From positions 1-64,000 of the forward strand of contig NZ_FXAP01000004.1 in assembly GCF_900177615.1 (NCBI RefSeq): a stretch of DNA of 64,000 nt. The letters are read 5' to 3'. Under the pieces are notes generated by a model that was not told the DNA's origin, did no database searches, and worked only from the letters and a program-made list of their open reading frames with translations. The translations under genes were made by a program, and so were the position numbers. This DNA comes from Plantibacter flavus. Its GTDB lineage: Bacteria; Actinomycetota; Actinomycetes; Actinomycetales; Microbacteriaceae. Shown here piece by piece: positions 7,723 to 16,580 of this stretch (its first letter is position 1; every line of letters begins with the position of its first letter).

Positions 7723-9360
7723 GTGTCAGCAGCCGACCTCCTCGAAGATGCGTTGGATCGTGTGGCGGACTTCGACGCCGCCGGTGCGATCGCGCTGCTC
7801 GAGGCAGAGCCGCACGCGGCGTCCGATCCCCGCGTCCTCGCCCTCCTGTCCTACGCCCGGTTCACCACCGCCGACTTCGCCGGTTGTCGCCGGGACGCGG
7901 TGGACGCGCTCGCCGCCTCGACTGACTCCGACCGGACGACGCGTCTGCTCGTGCTCGGAGCCGCCGGGCTGGCCCTCGGCTCGGACCGCTCGTCCGGCTC
8001 GGAGCTGGAGGGGTGCTTCGCGGAGGCGGACACCCTCGTCGACGACGGCGGCGACCTCGAACCGACCCTGGCCTGGCTCGTCGGGTACCTGCTCGTCGAG
8101 GGTGCCGTCGTCAACGTCCTGATCCACGCCGCCCGGCGCTTCGCCGACGCGTTCGCCGACGAGATCGCCGCCACCCCGGGCCGCTTGTACCGGACCCTCG
8201 TCGACGGGGTCCTCGCCCGACTGCTTCTCAACGAGGGACGCGTCGCCGAGGCCGAGGCCGCAGCGCTCACGATGTTCGAGCGGGCCGGGAGCGGACCGAC
8301 CGCCCTGTACGCGGAGGCCGTGCAGTGCCTCGTCGCCGGGAACCGTGCCGAGCAGGGCGCGACCAGGACGCTCGCACGCCGCGTCCGTCAGGCCATCCCC
8401 GAACCCACGGGCGCCTTCCAGACGACCTGCTACCTCCTCGTCGGCTACGGTCTCGCCGCCCTCGCGGACGACCACGGCGCCGCGGCCCTCGCGCGGAGCG
8501 CTTCGGGGAACGACTTCAGCGGCCTGTCCGTCCAGGACCGGGCCCTCGCGATCGAGCTGCTCGTCGCGAGCGCCTTCCTCGACCGCGACATCGTCGAATC
8601 GGAACGCCTCATCGGCTTCATCGCCGCCGACATCGACCGCAGGGTCCCCGGGCCGGCCATCCTCCGGATGCAGTGCAAGCTCGAGCTCCTCCGTGGACGA
8701 CCCGCCGACGCGCTGGCGCTCGCGCGCACGGCGACCACCCGCGCGTTGGCCGACGGCCGCATGCTGGAAGCCGGGATCGGCGAGATCCTCGCCACGCGTG
8801 CCCTCATCGCCATGTCGGACCGGACGCAGGCCGTCCGTGAGTTGGCCGCGCTCGCCGAGCAGGCGGTCCGCGGCGGGCACACCGCCGCGTCCCGCTCCGC
8901 CGCCCGGGAGCTGAAGGCGATCGGCCGACGTCTCGCGCCGGTCGCGGGATCCGGTTGGGACGGACTGTCGCCGCGCGAACGCGAGGTCGCCCTGCTCTCC
9001 GCGGAGGGCAACTCGACGGCGGAGATCGCGTCCGTCCTCCAGCTCTCCTCGCGCACGGTCGACGCGCACGTCACCCGGGTGCTCGCCGCGTTCGGGATCG
9101 TGTCCCGCCGCCAGCTCCCCTCACGGCTCCCGGCGACTCTGCCGTTGACCGCCGTCCCCGTCCCGACCGCACCGCTCACGCCCCGACAGCGGGACCTCAC
9201 CGAACTCGTCGCGGACGGCCTGTCCAACGACGAGATCGCGACGGCCCTCGGCATCTCCCGCAAGACCGTGGAGAAACACCTGAGCGCCGTCTTCCACGCC
9301 TGGGGCGTGCGCTCGCGGGTCGCCGTCGCACGCATCGTGCTCGCGAACCGCGATCGGTGA
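7723..9360 (+). CDS. Transcriptional regulator with two C-terminal LuxR HTH domains
   Basis: A 545-residue protein. Residues ~1-405 are Ala/Leu-rich alpha-helical repeats resembling the TPR/MalT-like region of large LuxR regulators, but no Walker A motif is visible. Two LuxR-type DNA-binding domains follow in tandem: the first from ~413 (LSPREREVALLSAEGNSTAE ending in SSRTVDAHVTRVL), the second from ~484 (LTPRQRDLTELVADGLSNDE ending in SRKTVEKHLSAVF). They are separated by a short Pro/Thr-rich linker. One such domain per chain is usual, so the doubled arrangement is odd. The gene is monocistronic, 54 bp after the carboxylase gene, with a leaderless-type promoter. Its targets are unknown. Confidence 0.85.
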   Translation: MSAADLLEDALDRVADFDAAGAIALLEAEPHAASDPRVLALLSYARFTTADFAGCRRDAVDALAASTDSDRTTRLLVLGAAGLALGSDRSSGSELEGCFAEADTLVDDGGDLEPTLAWLVGYLLVEGAVVNVLIHAARRFADAFADEIAATPGRLYRTLVDGVLARLLLNEGRVAEAEAAALTMFERAGSGPTALYAEAVQCLVAGNRAEQGATRTLARRVRQAIPEPTGAFQTTCYLLVGYGLAALADDHGAAALARSASGNDFSGLSVQDRALAIELLVASAFLDRDIVESERLIGFIAADIDRRVPGPAILRMQCKLELLRGRPADALALARTATTRALADGRMLEAGIGEILATRALIAMSDRTQAVRELAALAEQAVRGGHTAASRSAARELKAIGRRLAPVAGSGWDGLSPREREVALLSAEGNSTAEIASVLQLSSRTVDAHVTRVLAAFGIVSRRQLPSRLPATLPLTAVPVPTAPLTPRQRDLTELVADGLSNDEIATALGISRKTVEKHLSAVFHAWGVRSRVAVARIVLANRDR

Positions 9361-9398
9361 ACCCCGGCGCCTCGCCGACGTTTCGACGAGGACGACGC

Positions 9399-10835
9399 CT
9401 ATTCGACGATGTGCATGGCGCGCGCCGCGTCGGTGATCGACCCGGTGAGTGACGGGTAGACCGTGAAGGCACGCGCGACCTGGTCGACGTTCAGCCGCTG
9501 CTCGACCGCGAGCGCGAGGGGGAAGATGAGCTCGCTGGCCTTCGGGGCGACGATGACCCCGCCGATGACCGTCCCGCTGCCGGTCCGCGCGAACAGCTTG
9601 ACGAAGCCGTCCTTGATGCCCATCATCTTCGCGCGCGGGTTCTGGGCGAGGGGCAGCTTGTAGATCTCACCCTGGGCGATGCCGTCCTCGATCTGTTTCT
9701 GGGTCCAGCCGACGGTCGCGATCTCGGGCTGCGTGAAGATGTTCGCGGCGACGTTGCGGATCTCGGTCGGGTTCACCGCGTCGCCCATCGCGTGCAGCAT
9801 CGAGGTGCGTCCCTGCATCGACGCGACGGACGCGAGCGGCAGGAAGGTCGTGCAGTCGCCGGCGGCGTAGATGTTGGGGACGCTCGTGCGCGCCACCCGG
9901 TTCACGCGGATGTGACCGGAATCGGTCAGCTGCACGCCGGCCTCCTCGAGACCGATCCCGGCGGTGTTCGGCACCGAACCGACCGCCATGAGGCAGTGCG
10001 AACCCTCGACCGTGCGGCCGTCGGAGAGCGTGGCGACGACGCCGTGCTCGGTCCGGGTGACGGAGTCGGCCCGCGACTTCGACAGGACCGTCATGCCGTT
10101 GCGCTTGAACACGTTCTCGATGACCGCTGCCGCGTCGGCGTCCTCACCGGGCAGCACCTGGTCGCGGCTCGAGATGAGCGTGACCTTCGAGCCGAGCGCC
10201 GTGTAGGCGGAGGCGAACTCGGCGCCGGTGACACCCGAGCCGACGACGATGAGGTGCTCGGGGACGGAGGTGAGGTTGTAGAGCTGCGTCCAGGTGAGGA
10301 TGCGCTCGCCGTCCGGCAGCGCGGAAGGCAACTGGCGCGGGCTGGCCCCGACGGAGACGACGACGGTGTCGGCCTCGATGCGGTCGAAGTCGGTGCCGCT
10401 GGACAGGTCGGTCGAGACGATGACCTCGTTCGGTCCGTCGAGCCGCCCCTGACCGTTGACGATGCGGACACCGGCACGGATGAGACTCGCCCGCATGTCC
10501 TCGGACTGCTGGCGGGCCAGCCCGAGCAGTCGCTTGTTGACGGCGGCGAGGTTCACAGCGACCTCGGGACGACTGGGCTTGCCGGTGGTCTCCGAGCGGA
10601 CGAAGAACTGCACACCGAGGTCGGCCGCCTCGCCGATGGCCCCGACCGCGTCGGCCGTGGCGATGAGGCTCTTGGAGGGGACGACGTCGGTGATGACCGC
10701 CGCACCGCCGACGCCCGTGCGCTCCACGAGCGTGACGTCGGCCCCGAGCTGAGCCCCGGCGAGGGCCGCCTCGTACCCGCCGGGTCCGCCTCCGATGATC
10801 GCCACTCGCTGCTTGCGTTCGAACTCGTAGGCCAT
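9399..10835 (-). CDS. NAD(P)H-quinone dehydrogenase, LpdA type
   Basis: A 478-residue flavoprotein of the pyridine nucleotide-disulfide oxidoreductase family. FAD binding is marked by VAIIGGGPGGYEAALAGAQL at the start, NAD(P) binding by VVGSGVTGAEFASAYTALGS, a second FAD motif by NIYAAGDCT, and there is a C-terminal dimerisation domain. The redox-active CxxxxC of lipoamide dehydrogenases is replaced by ERTGVGGAAVITDVVPSK, with no cysteines, as in Mycobacterium LpdA (Rv3303c), which reduces quinones. ATG at 10835 places the FAD motif at residue ~10, as expected; longer in-frame starts add only low-complexity sequence. It converges on the LuxR-type gene with a 38-bp gap. Confidence 0.9.
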   Translation of the reverse strand: MAYEFERKQRVAIIGGGPGGYEAALAGAQLGADVTLVERTGVGGAAVITDVVPSKSLIATADAVGAIGEAADLGVQFFVRSETTGKPSRPEVAVNLAAVNKRLLGLARQQSEDMRASLIRAGVRIVNGQGRLDGPNEVIVSTDLSSGTDFDRIEADTVVVSVGASPRQLPSALPDGERILTWTQLYNLTSVPEHLIVVGSGVTGAEFASAYTALGSKVTLISSRDQVLPGEDADAAAVIENVFKRNGMTVLSKSRADSVTRTEHGVVATLSDGRTVEGSHCLMAVGSVPNTAGIGLEEAGVQLTDSGHIRVNRVARTSVPNIYAAGDCTTFLPLASVASMQGRTSMLHAMGDAVNPTEIRNVAANIFTQPEIATVGWTQKQIEDGIAQGEIYKLPLAQNPRAKMMGIKDGFVKLFARTGSGTVIGGVIVAPKASELIFPLALAVEQRLNVDQVARAFTVYPSLTGSITDAARAMHIVE

Positions 10836-10951
10836 GCGTCCATTCTCGCGCGCCACCAGGGGCGAGACCAAACCCGTTCGGGCCCGCAGCGGCGGGGATC
10901 GTGCGCGGATGAGCGGGGTCGGCACGGTTGGGCGGCGGCCCCGCCCCTGTC

Positions 10952-10957
10952 TAGAGT
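10952..10957 (+). promoter_or_regulatory. -10 box TAGAGT of the purine nucleoside phosphorylase gene
   Basis: TAGAGT lies 6 nt before the ATG at 10964, with TTGGGC 18 nt upstream as a fair -35. The spacing predicts transcription starting at or next to the start codon. Confidence 0.5.
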
Positions 10958-10963
10958 GAGAGG

Positions 10964-11797
10964 ATGTCCGAAACCTCTGCGAACCCACTCGATCTGTCCG
11001 ATGTCGATCCCTTCGAGATCGCCCGCGAAGCCGCCGGCCAGATCGCCGAGAAGTCCGGCGTGGAACGCCACGACATCGCGCTCACCCTCGGCAGCGGCTG
11101 GGGCAAGGCGGCCGACCTGATCGGCGAGACCACGGCGACGATCCCGGCCTCGGAGATCGTCGGCTTCTCGAAGCCGGCGCTCGAGGGCCACGTGGGCACC
11201 CTGCGCTCGGTCCTGCTCCCGAGCGGCAAGCGTGCGCTCGTCATCGGCGCCCGGACGCACTACTACGAGAACCACGGTGTCCGCCGCGTCGTGCACAGCG
11301 TGCGGACAGCCGCTGCGGCCGGTGCGAGCATCATGGTGCTGACCAACGGCGCCGGCGGCATCAAGGACCACTGGACGCCCGGCACGCCCGTGCTGATCAG
11401 CGACCACATCAACCTCACGGCCGACTCGCCGCTCGAGGGCGCGACGTTCATCGACCTCACCGACCTCTACGCCAAGCGACTGCGGGACATCGCGCACGGC
11501 GTCGCTCCGGAGCTCGACGAAGGCGTCTACACGCAGTTCCGCGGACCGCACTACGAGACCCCGGCCGAAGTCCAGATGGCGAAGGCGATCGGCGGCCACA
11601 TCGTCGGCATGTCGACCGCGCTCGAGGCGATCGCCGCACGTCAGGCCGGCATGGAGGTCCTCGGGATGTCGCTCATCACGAACCTCGCCGCCGGCATCCA
11701 GCAGACGCCGCTCAGCCACGCCGAGGTCATCGAAGCCGGCCAGGCGGCCGAGCCGGTGATCAGCAAGCTCCTCGCGCAGATCGTCGCGGCCCTGTGA
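10964..11797 (+). CDS. Purine-nucleoside phosphorylase (trimeric, class II)
   Basis: A 277-residue enzyme that splits purine nucleosides with phosphate to base and (deoxy)ribose-1-phosphate. Family marks are the phosphate-binding TLGSGWGKAADL, the EGHVGTLRS loop, ARTHYYENHG, TNGAGGIK and the purine-site segment FRGPHYETPAEVQMAK with GMSTALEAIAARQAGMEVLGMSLITNLAAG. Size fits trimeric PNP (~270). Its TGA stop overlaps the start of the phosphomutase gene by 4 bp, so the two are translationally coupled. The nucleoside uptake/salvage genes lie nearby on the opposite strand. Confidence 0.95.
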   Translation: MSETSANPLDLSDVDPFEIAREAAGQIAEKSGVERHDIALTLGSGWGKAADLIGETTATIPASEIVGFSKPALEGHVGTLRSVLLPSGKRALVIGARTHYYENHGVRRVVHSVRTAAAAGASIMVLTNGAGGIKDHWTPGTPVLISDHINLTADSPLEGATFIDLTDLYAKRLRDIAHGVAPELDEGVYTQFRGPHYETPAEVQMAKAIGGHIVGMSTALEAIAARQAGMEVLGMSLITNLAAGIQQTPLSHAEVIEAGQAAEPVISKLLAQIVAAL

Positions 11798-13497
11798 GCG
11801 AGGCGACGAGCCTGCTCGCCACCGCCGAGGCCTGGCTCGCCCAGGATCCCGACGACGAGACCCGGGCCGAACTGGCAGGCCTCGTCGAACGTGCCCGCGT
11901 GTCCGACGACGTGGCCGTCGCAGAACTGCACGACCGCTTCGACACCCGACTGCAGTTCGGCACGGCCGGGCTCCGCGGCCGCATCGAGGCCGGTTCCAAC
12001 CGGATGAACCGGGTCCTCGTCTCACAGGCCGCGGCCGGACTCGCCGCCTATCTGCTCGAGCAGGCGCCGGCAGGCGTGACGCCGAGCGTCGTCATCGGCT
12101 ACGACGGCCGGAAGAACTCCGCCGTGTTCGCCAGCGACACCGCCGAGCTGATGGCCGGTGCCGGTGTCCGCGCCATCCTGCTCCCACGGCTCCTGCCGAC
12201 GCCCGTCCTCGCGTTCGCCGTGCGGTTCTTCGACGCCTCGGCCGGAGTCATGGTGACCGCGAGTCACAACCCGCCCGCCGACAACGGCTACAAGGTGTAC
12301 CTGGGCGGTGAGCACCACGGGTCCCAGATCGTCTCCCCCGCCGACGCGGCCATCGCCGCCCACATCGAGCGCATCGCCGAGACGGCGCTCGTCCAGGACC
12401 TCCCGCGCAGCGACGGGTTCGAGATCGCGGGCGACGACGTCGTCGACGCCTATGTCGCCGAGACCGCGGCCGTCGCTCCCGCCCCGGCGGGCAGCCAACT
12501 GCGCGTCGTCTACACGGCCATGCACGGCGTGGGTTGGGAGACGACCCGACGCGTCTTCGAGACCGCCGGTTACCCGGCACCGGAACTCGTCACCGAGCAG
12601 ATCGACCCCGATCCCACCTTCCGGACCGTCAGCTTCCCGAACCCGGAGGAGCCGGGCGCGCTCGACCTGTCCTTCGCGACGGCGCGAGCAGTCGGCGCCG
12701 ACCTCATCATCGCCAACGACCCCGACGCCGACCGCCTGGCGATCGCGATCCCCGACGACGCGGTGCCGTCGGGGTTCCGTCGACTCACCGGCAACGAGGT
12801 CGGTCTCCTCCTCGGCTGGCGGGCCGCCCAGGCCGCCAGCGCTGCACTCGACGGCGATGCGGCTCCTGAGGGCACGCTCGCGTGCTCGATCGTCTCCTCC
12901 CCGGCCCTGCGCATCGTCGCCGAGGCGCACGGCCTCGAGTTCCGGGAGACGCTCACCGGGTTCAAGTGGATCTCCCGGACGCCGGGCATGCTCTTCGGTT
13001 TCGAGGAGGCCCTCGGCTACCTCGTGAACCCCGGGACCGTGCGCGACAAGGACGGTATCTCGGCCGCGGTCGCGTTCCTGGGTCTCGCGACGGCGTCCGC
13101 GCAGGCGGGCGAGAGCGTCGCGGAGCTCCTCGACCGGTTCGCGGACACCTTCGGTTCCTTCGGCAGCGACCAGATCTCCATCCGCTACGCGGAGCTCAGC
13201 CGCATCGGTGAGGTCATGTCCGGACTGCGGGCGCTCCCACCGACGGAACTGGCGGGCGTTCGGGTGACCCGGATCGACGACCTCGCCGACGGGTTCGAGG
13301 CGCTCCCGCCGAGCGACGTCCTGCGCGTCTGGCTCGACGACGGCACCCGGGTCATGATCCGGCCGAGCGGCACGGAACCGAAGCTCAAGGTGTACGTCGA
13401 CGTCCAGTCCGCCGACGGCGACGCCGACGAGCGGGCGGCCACGGTCGCCGCGCGGCTCGCCGCACTACGGACGGACCTGACGGCGCTCGTCTCCTAG
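11794..13497 (+). CDS. Phospho-sugar mutase (phosphoglucomutase/phosphopentomutase type)
   Basis: A 567-residue alpha-D-phosphohexomutase family enzyme. The catalytic phosphoserine loop is VMVTASHNPPADNGYKVY, the metal-binding loop NDPDADRLAIAI, the sugar-binding loop GFEEALGYLV and the phosphate-binding loop RPSGTEPKLKVYVD. The N-terminal DTRLQFGTAGLRGRIEAG is typical of the PGM2 group, whose members often prefer pentose phosphates. Because it starts within the PNP stop codon (GTG at 11794), its most likely job is converting ribose-1-P or deoxyribose-1-P to the 5-phosphate; glucose-1-P activity cannot be excluded. Confidence 0.9.
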   Translation: MSEATSLLATAEAWLAQDPDDETRAELAGLVERARVSDDVAVAELHDRFDTRLQFGTAGLRGRIEAGSNRMNRVLVSQAAAGLAAYLLEQAPAGVTPSVVIGYDGRKNSAVFASDTAELMAGAGVRAILLPRLLPTPVLAFAVRFFDASAGVMVTASHNPPADNGYKVYLGGEHHGSQIVSPADAAIAAHIERIAETALVQDLPRSDGFEIAGDDVVDAYVAETAAVAPAPAGSQLRVVYTAMHGVGWETTRRVFETAGYPAPELVTEQIDPDPTFRTVSFPNPEEPGALDLSFATARAVGADLIIANDPDADRLAIAIPDDAVPSGFRRLTGNEVGLLLGWRAAQAASAALDGDAAPEGTLACSIVSSPALRIVAEAHGLEFRETLTGFKWISRTPGMLFGFEEALGYLVNPGTVRDKDGISAAVAFLGLATASAQAGESVAELLDRFADTFGSFGSDQISIRYAELSRIGEVMSGLRALPPTELAGVRVTRIDDLADGFEALPPSDVLRVWLDDGTRVMIRPSGTEPKLKVYVDVQSADGDADERAATVAARLAALRTDLTALVS

Positions 13498-13526
13498 CAG
13501 CTCGACGGGCTGAGCGGCCTGGCGGT

Positions 13527-13551
13527 GTGCGGCCCGGAGACCGGGCCGCAC
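13527..13551. terminator. Bidirectional hairpin between convergent genes
   Basis: Perfect 11-bp arms (GTGCGGCCCGG / CCGGGCCGCAC) with a 3-nt AGA loop sit between the ends of the phosphomutase gene and the PTS IIB gene. No clear U-tract is visible on either side. Confidence 0.6.
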
Positions 13552-13554
13552 CGG

Positions 13555-13827
13555 TCAGCCGATGGCGCGTTCGAGCTTCTCGGTGAGTTCGGCGAGGTCG
13601 AAGTAGTTGTCGATGACGACGATGTCGGCGAAGGTCTTGCCGATGCGCTCGACGAGTTCCGGCGAGGTCAGGATCACCTGGGCGTCGGCCGCGGTCGTGC
13701 TGAGGCTCTCGATGTCGCCGGCGACGACGTCGGCCTCGAGGTCGAGGCGTTCGAGCGCGCGTTCGGCGTTGAGCTTGAGGATCGCGGAGGAGCCGACTCC
13801 CGAACCGCAGACGGCGACGATCTTCAT
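13555..13827 (-). CDS. PTS sugar-specific EIIB component (ascorbate/galactitol type)
   Basis: A 90-residue cytoplasmic protein of the PTS lactose/ascorbate/galactitol IIB superfamily. The phosphorylated cysteine is in the N-terminal loop VAVCGSGVGSSAILKLN. It would pass phosphate from the co-encoded IIA to a sugar on a IIC permease, but no IIC gene follows: downstream is a hairpin and a convergent gene. Start ATG overlaps the IIA stop by 4 bp. The substrate is unknown; the setting next to adenosine deaminase and nucleoside genes hints at a pentose or a regulatory role. Confidence 0.85.
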   Translation of the reverse strand: MKIVAVCGSGVGSSAILKLNAERALERLDLEADVVAGDIESLSTTAADAQVILTSPELVERIGKTFADIVVIDNYFDLAELTEKLERAIG

Positions 13828-14291
13828 GCCTGGTCTCCGATGCTCAGGGGGGACGCACCGAACACGGCCCGTACCTCGTCGAGCGTGGTGGCTGCTGCGA
13901 GCCGCGGGATGGCGGTCTCGTCGTTGAAGACGTTGGCGATCTCCGCCACCCAGCCCACGTGCGACTCGGCGGTGGTGACGGCGAGGCCGAGGACCACGGA
14001 GACAGGGTCGTTGTGGGGGTGGCCGAACCGGACCGGAGCAGCCAGGGTCGCGACGACGAGGGCGTCCTCGTGGACGTCGGCACCCGGTCGGGCGTGCGCG
14101 AGCGCCAGGCCCGGCGCGATCACGACGTACGCGCCGAACTCCTCGACGACGTCGATCATCCGCTGGGTGTACGCGGCGTCCGTCGCGTGGGTGTCGGACA
14201 GCAGCGATCCGGCTACGCGGATCGCCTCGCGCCAGTCGTCGACACCGACATGGAGCGCGACGCTGGCTTCGGACAGTTCTGGGAGTGGCAT
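13824..14291 (-). CDS. PTS EIIA component (mannitol/fructose-ascorbate type)
   Basis: A 155-residue EIIA domain protein. The phosphoacceptor His is in GLALAHARPGADV, and the SVVLGLAVTTAESHVGWVAEIANVF region is typical of EIIA-2. It receives phosphate from HPr and hands it to EIIB, whose start codon overlaps its stop. ATG at 14291 is chosen because the conserved domain begins about ten residues later; sequence further upstream is low-complexity. It lies 120 bp after the adenosine deaminase gene, so it could be the tail of the nucleoside operon. No HPr or IIC gene is in the window, although ptsI is at 34939. Confidence 0.85.
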   Translation of the reverse strand: MPLPELSEASVALHVGVDDWREAIRVAGSLLSDTHATDAAYTQRMIDVVEEFGAYVVIAPGLALAHARPGADVHEDALVVATLAAPVRFGHPHNDPVSVVLGLAVTTAESHVGWVAEIANVFNDETAIPRLAAATTLDEVRAVFGASPLSIGDQA

Positions 14292-14411
14292 CGCTTCAAT
14301 CAGAGGATCGGTCGACCCGAATGGATCGGAACCATCGTAACGCTCCGAGGCTGGAAGCCTGCCGCGCAGGTGCCGCCCAGGCGGTCGCCGGAACAGCACC
14401 TGCCGCCATCG

Positions 14412-15551
14412 TCAGTCCTCGTCGTCGTCGAGGAACTCGTCGAACGCCTCGCTGATGCGGTCCGCCAGGGCCTCACGGATCTCCAGCGGCTGGAACGTCG
14501 CGGCGGCGGCGTTCAGCTGGAAGGTCTCCAGGTCGGTGAGGTCGTAGTCGAACGCCTCGGAGAGGAGCGCGAGCTCCTTCGTCAGGCTCGTGTCGCTCAT
14601 CGTGCGGTTGTCGACGTTCACCGTGACGGCGAAGTCGAGCTGGTAGAGCAGGTCGAACGGGTGGTCCTCGAGCTCCTCGCCCCAGGCTGCGATGGCGCCG
14701 GTCTGCAGGTTCGACTGCGGGCTGAGCTCCAGGGGGATCTTGCGGTCGCGGACCCACTCCGCGACGGGTCCGAGTGTGGCGTAGAGGGACTCGGCGTCGT
14801 CGCGCTCGATGAAGATGTCCTCGGCGATGCGGACACCGTGACCGAGTCGCAGTGCTCGGCCGTCGAGCAGAGCGCTCCGGATCGACTCGATGCCGTCGGC
14901 CTCCCCCGCGTGGACGGTGACCGGGAACAGCTCGGCCGCGAGGTAGTCGAACGCCAGCCGTTGCTTGCTGGCGGGGAAGCCCGCCTCGGCGCCGGCGATG
15001 TCGAACCCGACCACGCCGCGCTCGCGGTGGCGCACGGCGAGCTCCGCGATCTCGAGGCCGCGGTCGGCATGCCGCATGGCCGTGACGAGCTGGCCGATCT
15101 GGATGTCGGAGCCGGCGTGGGCCGCGTCCTTGATGCCGAGCTCGATGCCCTCCTGGACGGCCTCGACGACCGCGTCGAGGCTGAGGCCACGGGTGAGGTG
15201 CTGTTCGGGAGCCCAGCGCACCTCGCCGTAGATGACGCCGTCCGCAGCGAGGTCCTGGACGAACTCGCGTGCGATGCGGACGAGCCCCTCCTCGGTCTGC
15301 ATGACGGCGATGCTGAGGTCGAAGGTCTTCAGGTACTCGACGAGCGAGCCGGCGTTGCACTGCGTGTAGAACCAGTCGGCCAGGCCGTCGGGGTCCGACA
15401 CGGGGACGTCGACACCGTTCGCTTCGCCCAGCTCGATGATCGTGGCGGGCCGCACACCACCGTCGAGGTGGTCGTGGAGCGAGATCTTCGGGAGCGCGCG
15501 GAGGTCGACGCCGGAGAGGGGGGATTCGTCTGCAGAGGTCACGGGGTTCAC
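14412..15551 (-). CDS. Adenosine deaminase
   Basis: A 379-residue metal-dependent deaminase converting (deoxy)adenosine to (deoxy)inosine, which PNP can then cleave. Zinc and active-site motifs are all present: SLHDHLDGG, VTVHAGEADG (catalytic Glu), LGHGVRI, LELSPQSNLQTG and VNVDNRTMS. The C-terminus ends in a run of Asp/Glu. GTG at 15551 is preferred because GGAGGG lies about 12 nt upstream, the conserved core starts ~20 residues in, and the region beyond contains a recurrent AGGTGAGGCA motif; the ATG at 15599 is the alternative. It is downstream of deoA and a DUF559-type gene on the same strand. Confidence 0.92.
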   Translation of the reverse strand: MNPVTSADESPLSGVDLRALPKISLHDHLDGGVRPATIIELGEANGVDVPVSDPDGLADWFYTQCNAGSLVEYLKTFDLSIAVMQTEEGLVRIAREFVQDLAADGVIYGEVRWAPEQHLTRGLSLDAVVEAVQEGIELGIKDAAHAGSDIQIGQLVTAMRHADRGLEIAELAVRHRERGVVGFDIAGAEAGFPASKQRLAFDYLAAELFPVTVHAGEADGIESIRSALLDGRALRLGHGVRIAEDIFIERDDAESLYATLGPVAEWVRDRKIPLELSPQSNLQTGAIAAWGEELEDHPFDLLYQLDFAVTVNVDNRTMSDTSLTKELALLSEAFDYDLTDLETFQLNAAAATFQPLEIREALADRISEAFDEFLDDDED

Positions 15552-15604
15552 TGTACCGCTCAGCCCTCCGTCGAGGTGAGGCACTTCGTCACTCCCCATC
15601 GCCC

Positions 15605-16522
15605 TCAACGACCAACCGCCTCAACTCGGCCGGGGCCGCCGAGGCGCGCCCGGATGCGCTCCGCGAGCATCGACGGCCGGCGGAGGTCGTCGGCGGTCAA
15701 GCGCATCACCGTCCATCCCTCATGTGCCAAGTCCTCCGTGCGCGCGATGTCCTTCCTCCATTGTGACCGGTCGGTCCGGTGATGGTCTCCCTCGTACTCG
15801 AGGACCAGACGCTGGTCACGGAACACCACATCGCCCCGGACCACTCGCCCGGAGCCGTGGAGGACGATCTCGGCGTTGTACTCCGCCTTCGGGAGCGCCG
15901 ATGCCTCGAGGATCAACCGGAGCTCGGTCTCCTTCGGCGACTGGCAACGGTCATGCAACCGCGGGATCGCCGACCGAAGGGCGACGACGCCACGACGCGA
16001 CGGATACTCCTCGACGGCCTTACGAAGCCGATCGAGGGACGTCCGAGGATCCAGGAACCAGAGGAGGGCGTCGCCGGCGGCGATCAATGCCGGGAGCGGT
16101 ACCACCGTCGCGAGGTCGCACCAGGTCCGCTCGACACTGGTGACCGGGAGTCCGTCGAGATCGACGATGTCCCCCGGGCCGAGGGTGCCGCGATGTCCCA
16201 CCACGCCGCGCCCCTCTCGCGCTCGGACGCCAGCAGGTGACATGACATGCAGCGGGTCGTCCGGGCTCGTCGACCTGGGCGTCGGAATGCCGTGCAGGGC
16301 GGCGGCCGTCTGATGGCTGAAGGCTCCCCCGATCGGGAGAGCGCTCAGGTAGGCAACCGCCCGGTGGTACAGGTCAGCCGGGTAGCCCGGTGGCGTTCGG
16401 ATCCCGTGGAAGGGAGCACCGAGCGCGGGGTTCCGGAGCTGACGTGGAGTGAACCCGGCGCGCACCGCAGACTGAGCGGATTTCGGCCCGGCCATGATCG
16501 GGATCGAGGATCGGAAGGTCAT
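15605..16522 (-). CDS. DUF559/Vsr-like endonuclease-fold protein
   Basis: A 305-residue protein of a family common in Microbacteriaceae. The N-terminal ~190 residues include a VTSVERTWCDLATVVPLPALIAAGD segment reminiscent of AbiEi-type antitoxins; the C-terminal ~110 residues resemble DUF559 (restriction-endonuclease-like fold), with SPKETELRL, GDVVFRDQRLVLEYEGDHH (candidate acidic residues) and a closing GWTVMRLTADDL. No activity is established. ATG at 16522 is tentative; GAGGG abuts it with almost no spacer. It sits in the nucleoside operon between deoA and add (119 bp and ~50 bp away). A paralogue is at 53079-54041. Confidence 0.75.
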   Translation of the reverse strand: MTFRSSIPIMAGPKSAQSAVRAGFTPRQLRNPALGAPFHGIRTPPGYPADLYHRAVAYLSALPIGGAFSHQTAAALHGIPTPRSTSPDDPLHVMSPAGVRAREGRGVVGHRGTLGPGDIVDLDGLPVTSVERTWCDLATVVPLPALIAAGDALLWFLDPRTSLDRLRKAVEEYPSRRGVVALRSAIPRLHDRCQSPKETELRLILEASALPKAEYNAEIVLHGSGRVVRGDVVFRDQRLVLEYEGDHHRTDRSQWRKDIARTEDLAHEGWTVMRLTADDLRRPSMLAERIRARLGGPGRVEAVGR

Positions 16523-16580
16523 CCCTCGATCGTGCCGCTGGCAGGAGGACGTCCGGTCGTTCTCCACGGGTCGCCTGTTC

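Noticed and set aside
14292-14399. Longer N-terminus for the PTS IIA protein
   Set aside because: The added residues (MLFRRPPGRH...) are not family-like, and the conserved EIIA domain begins right after the ATG at 14291.
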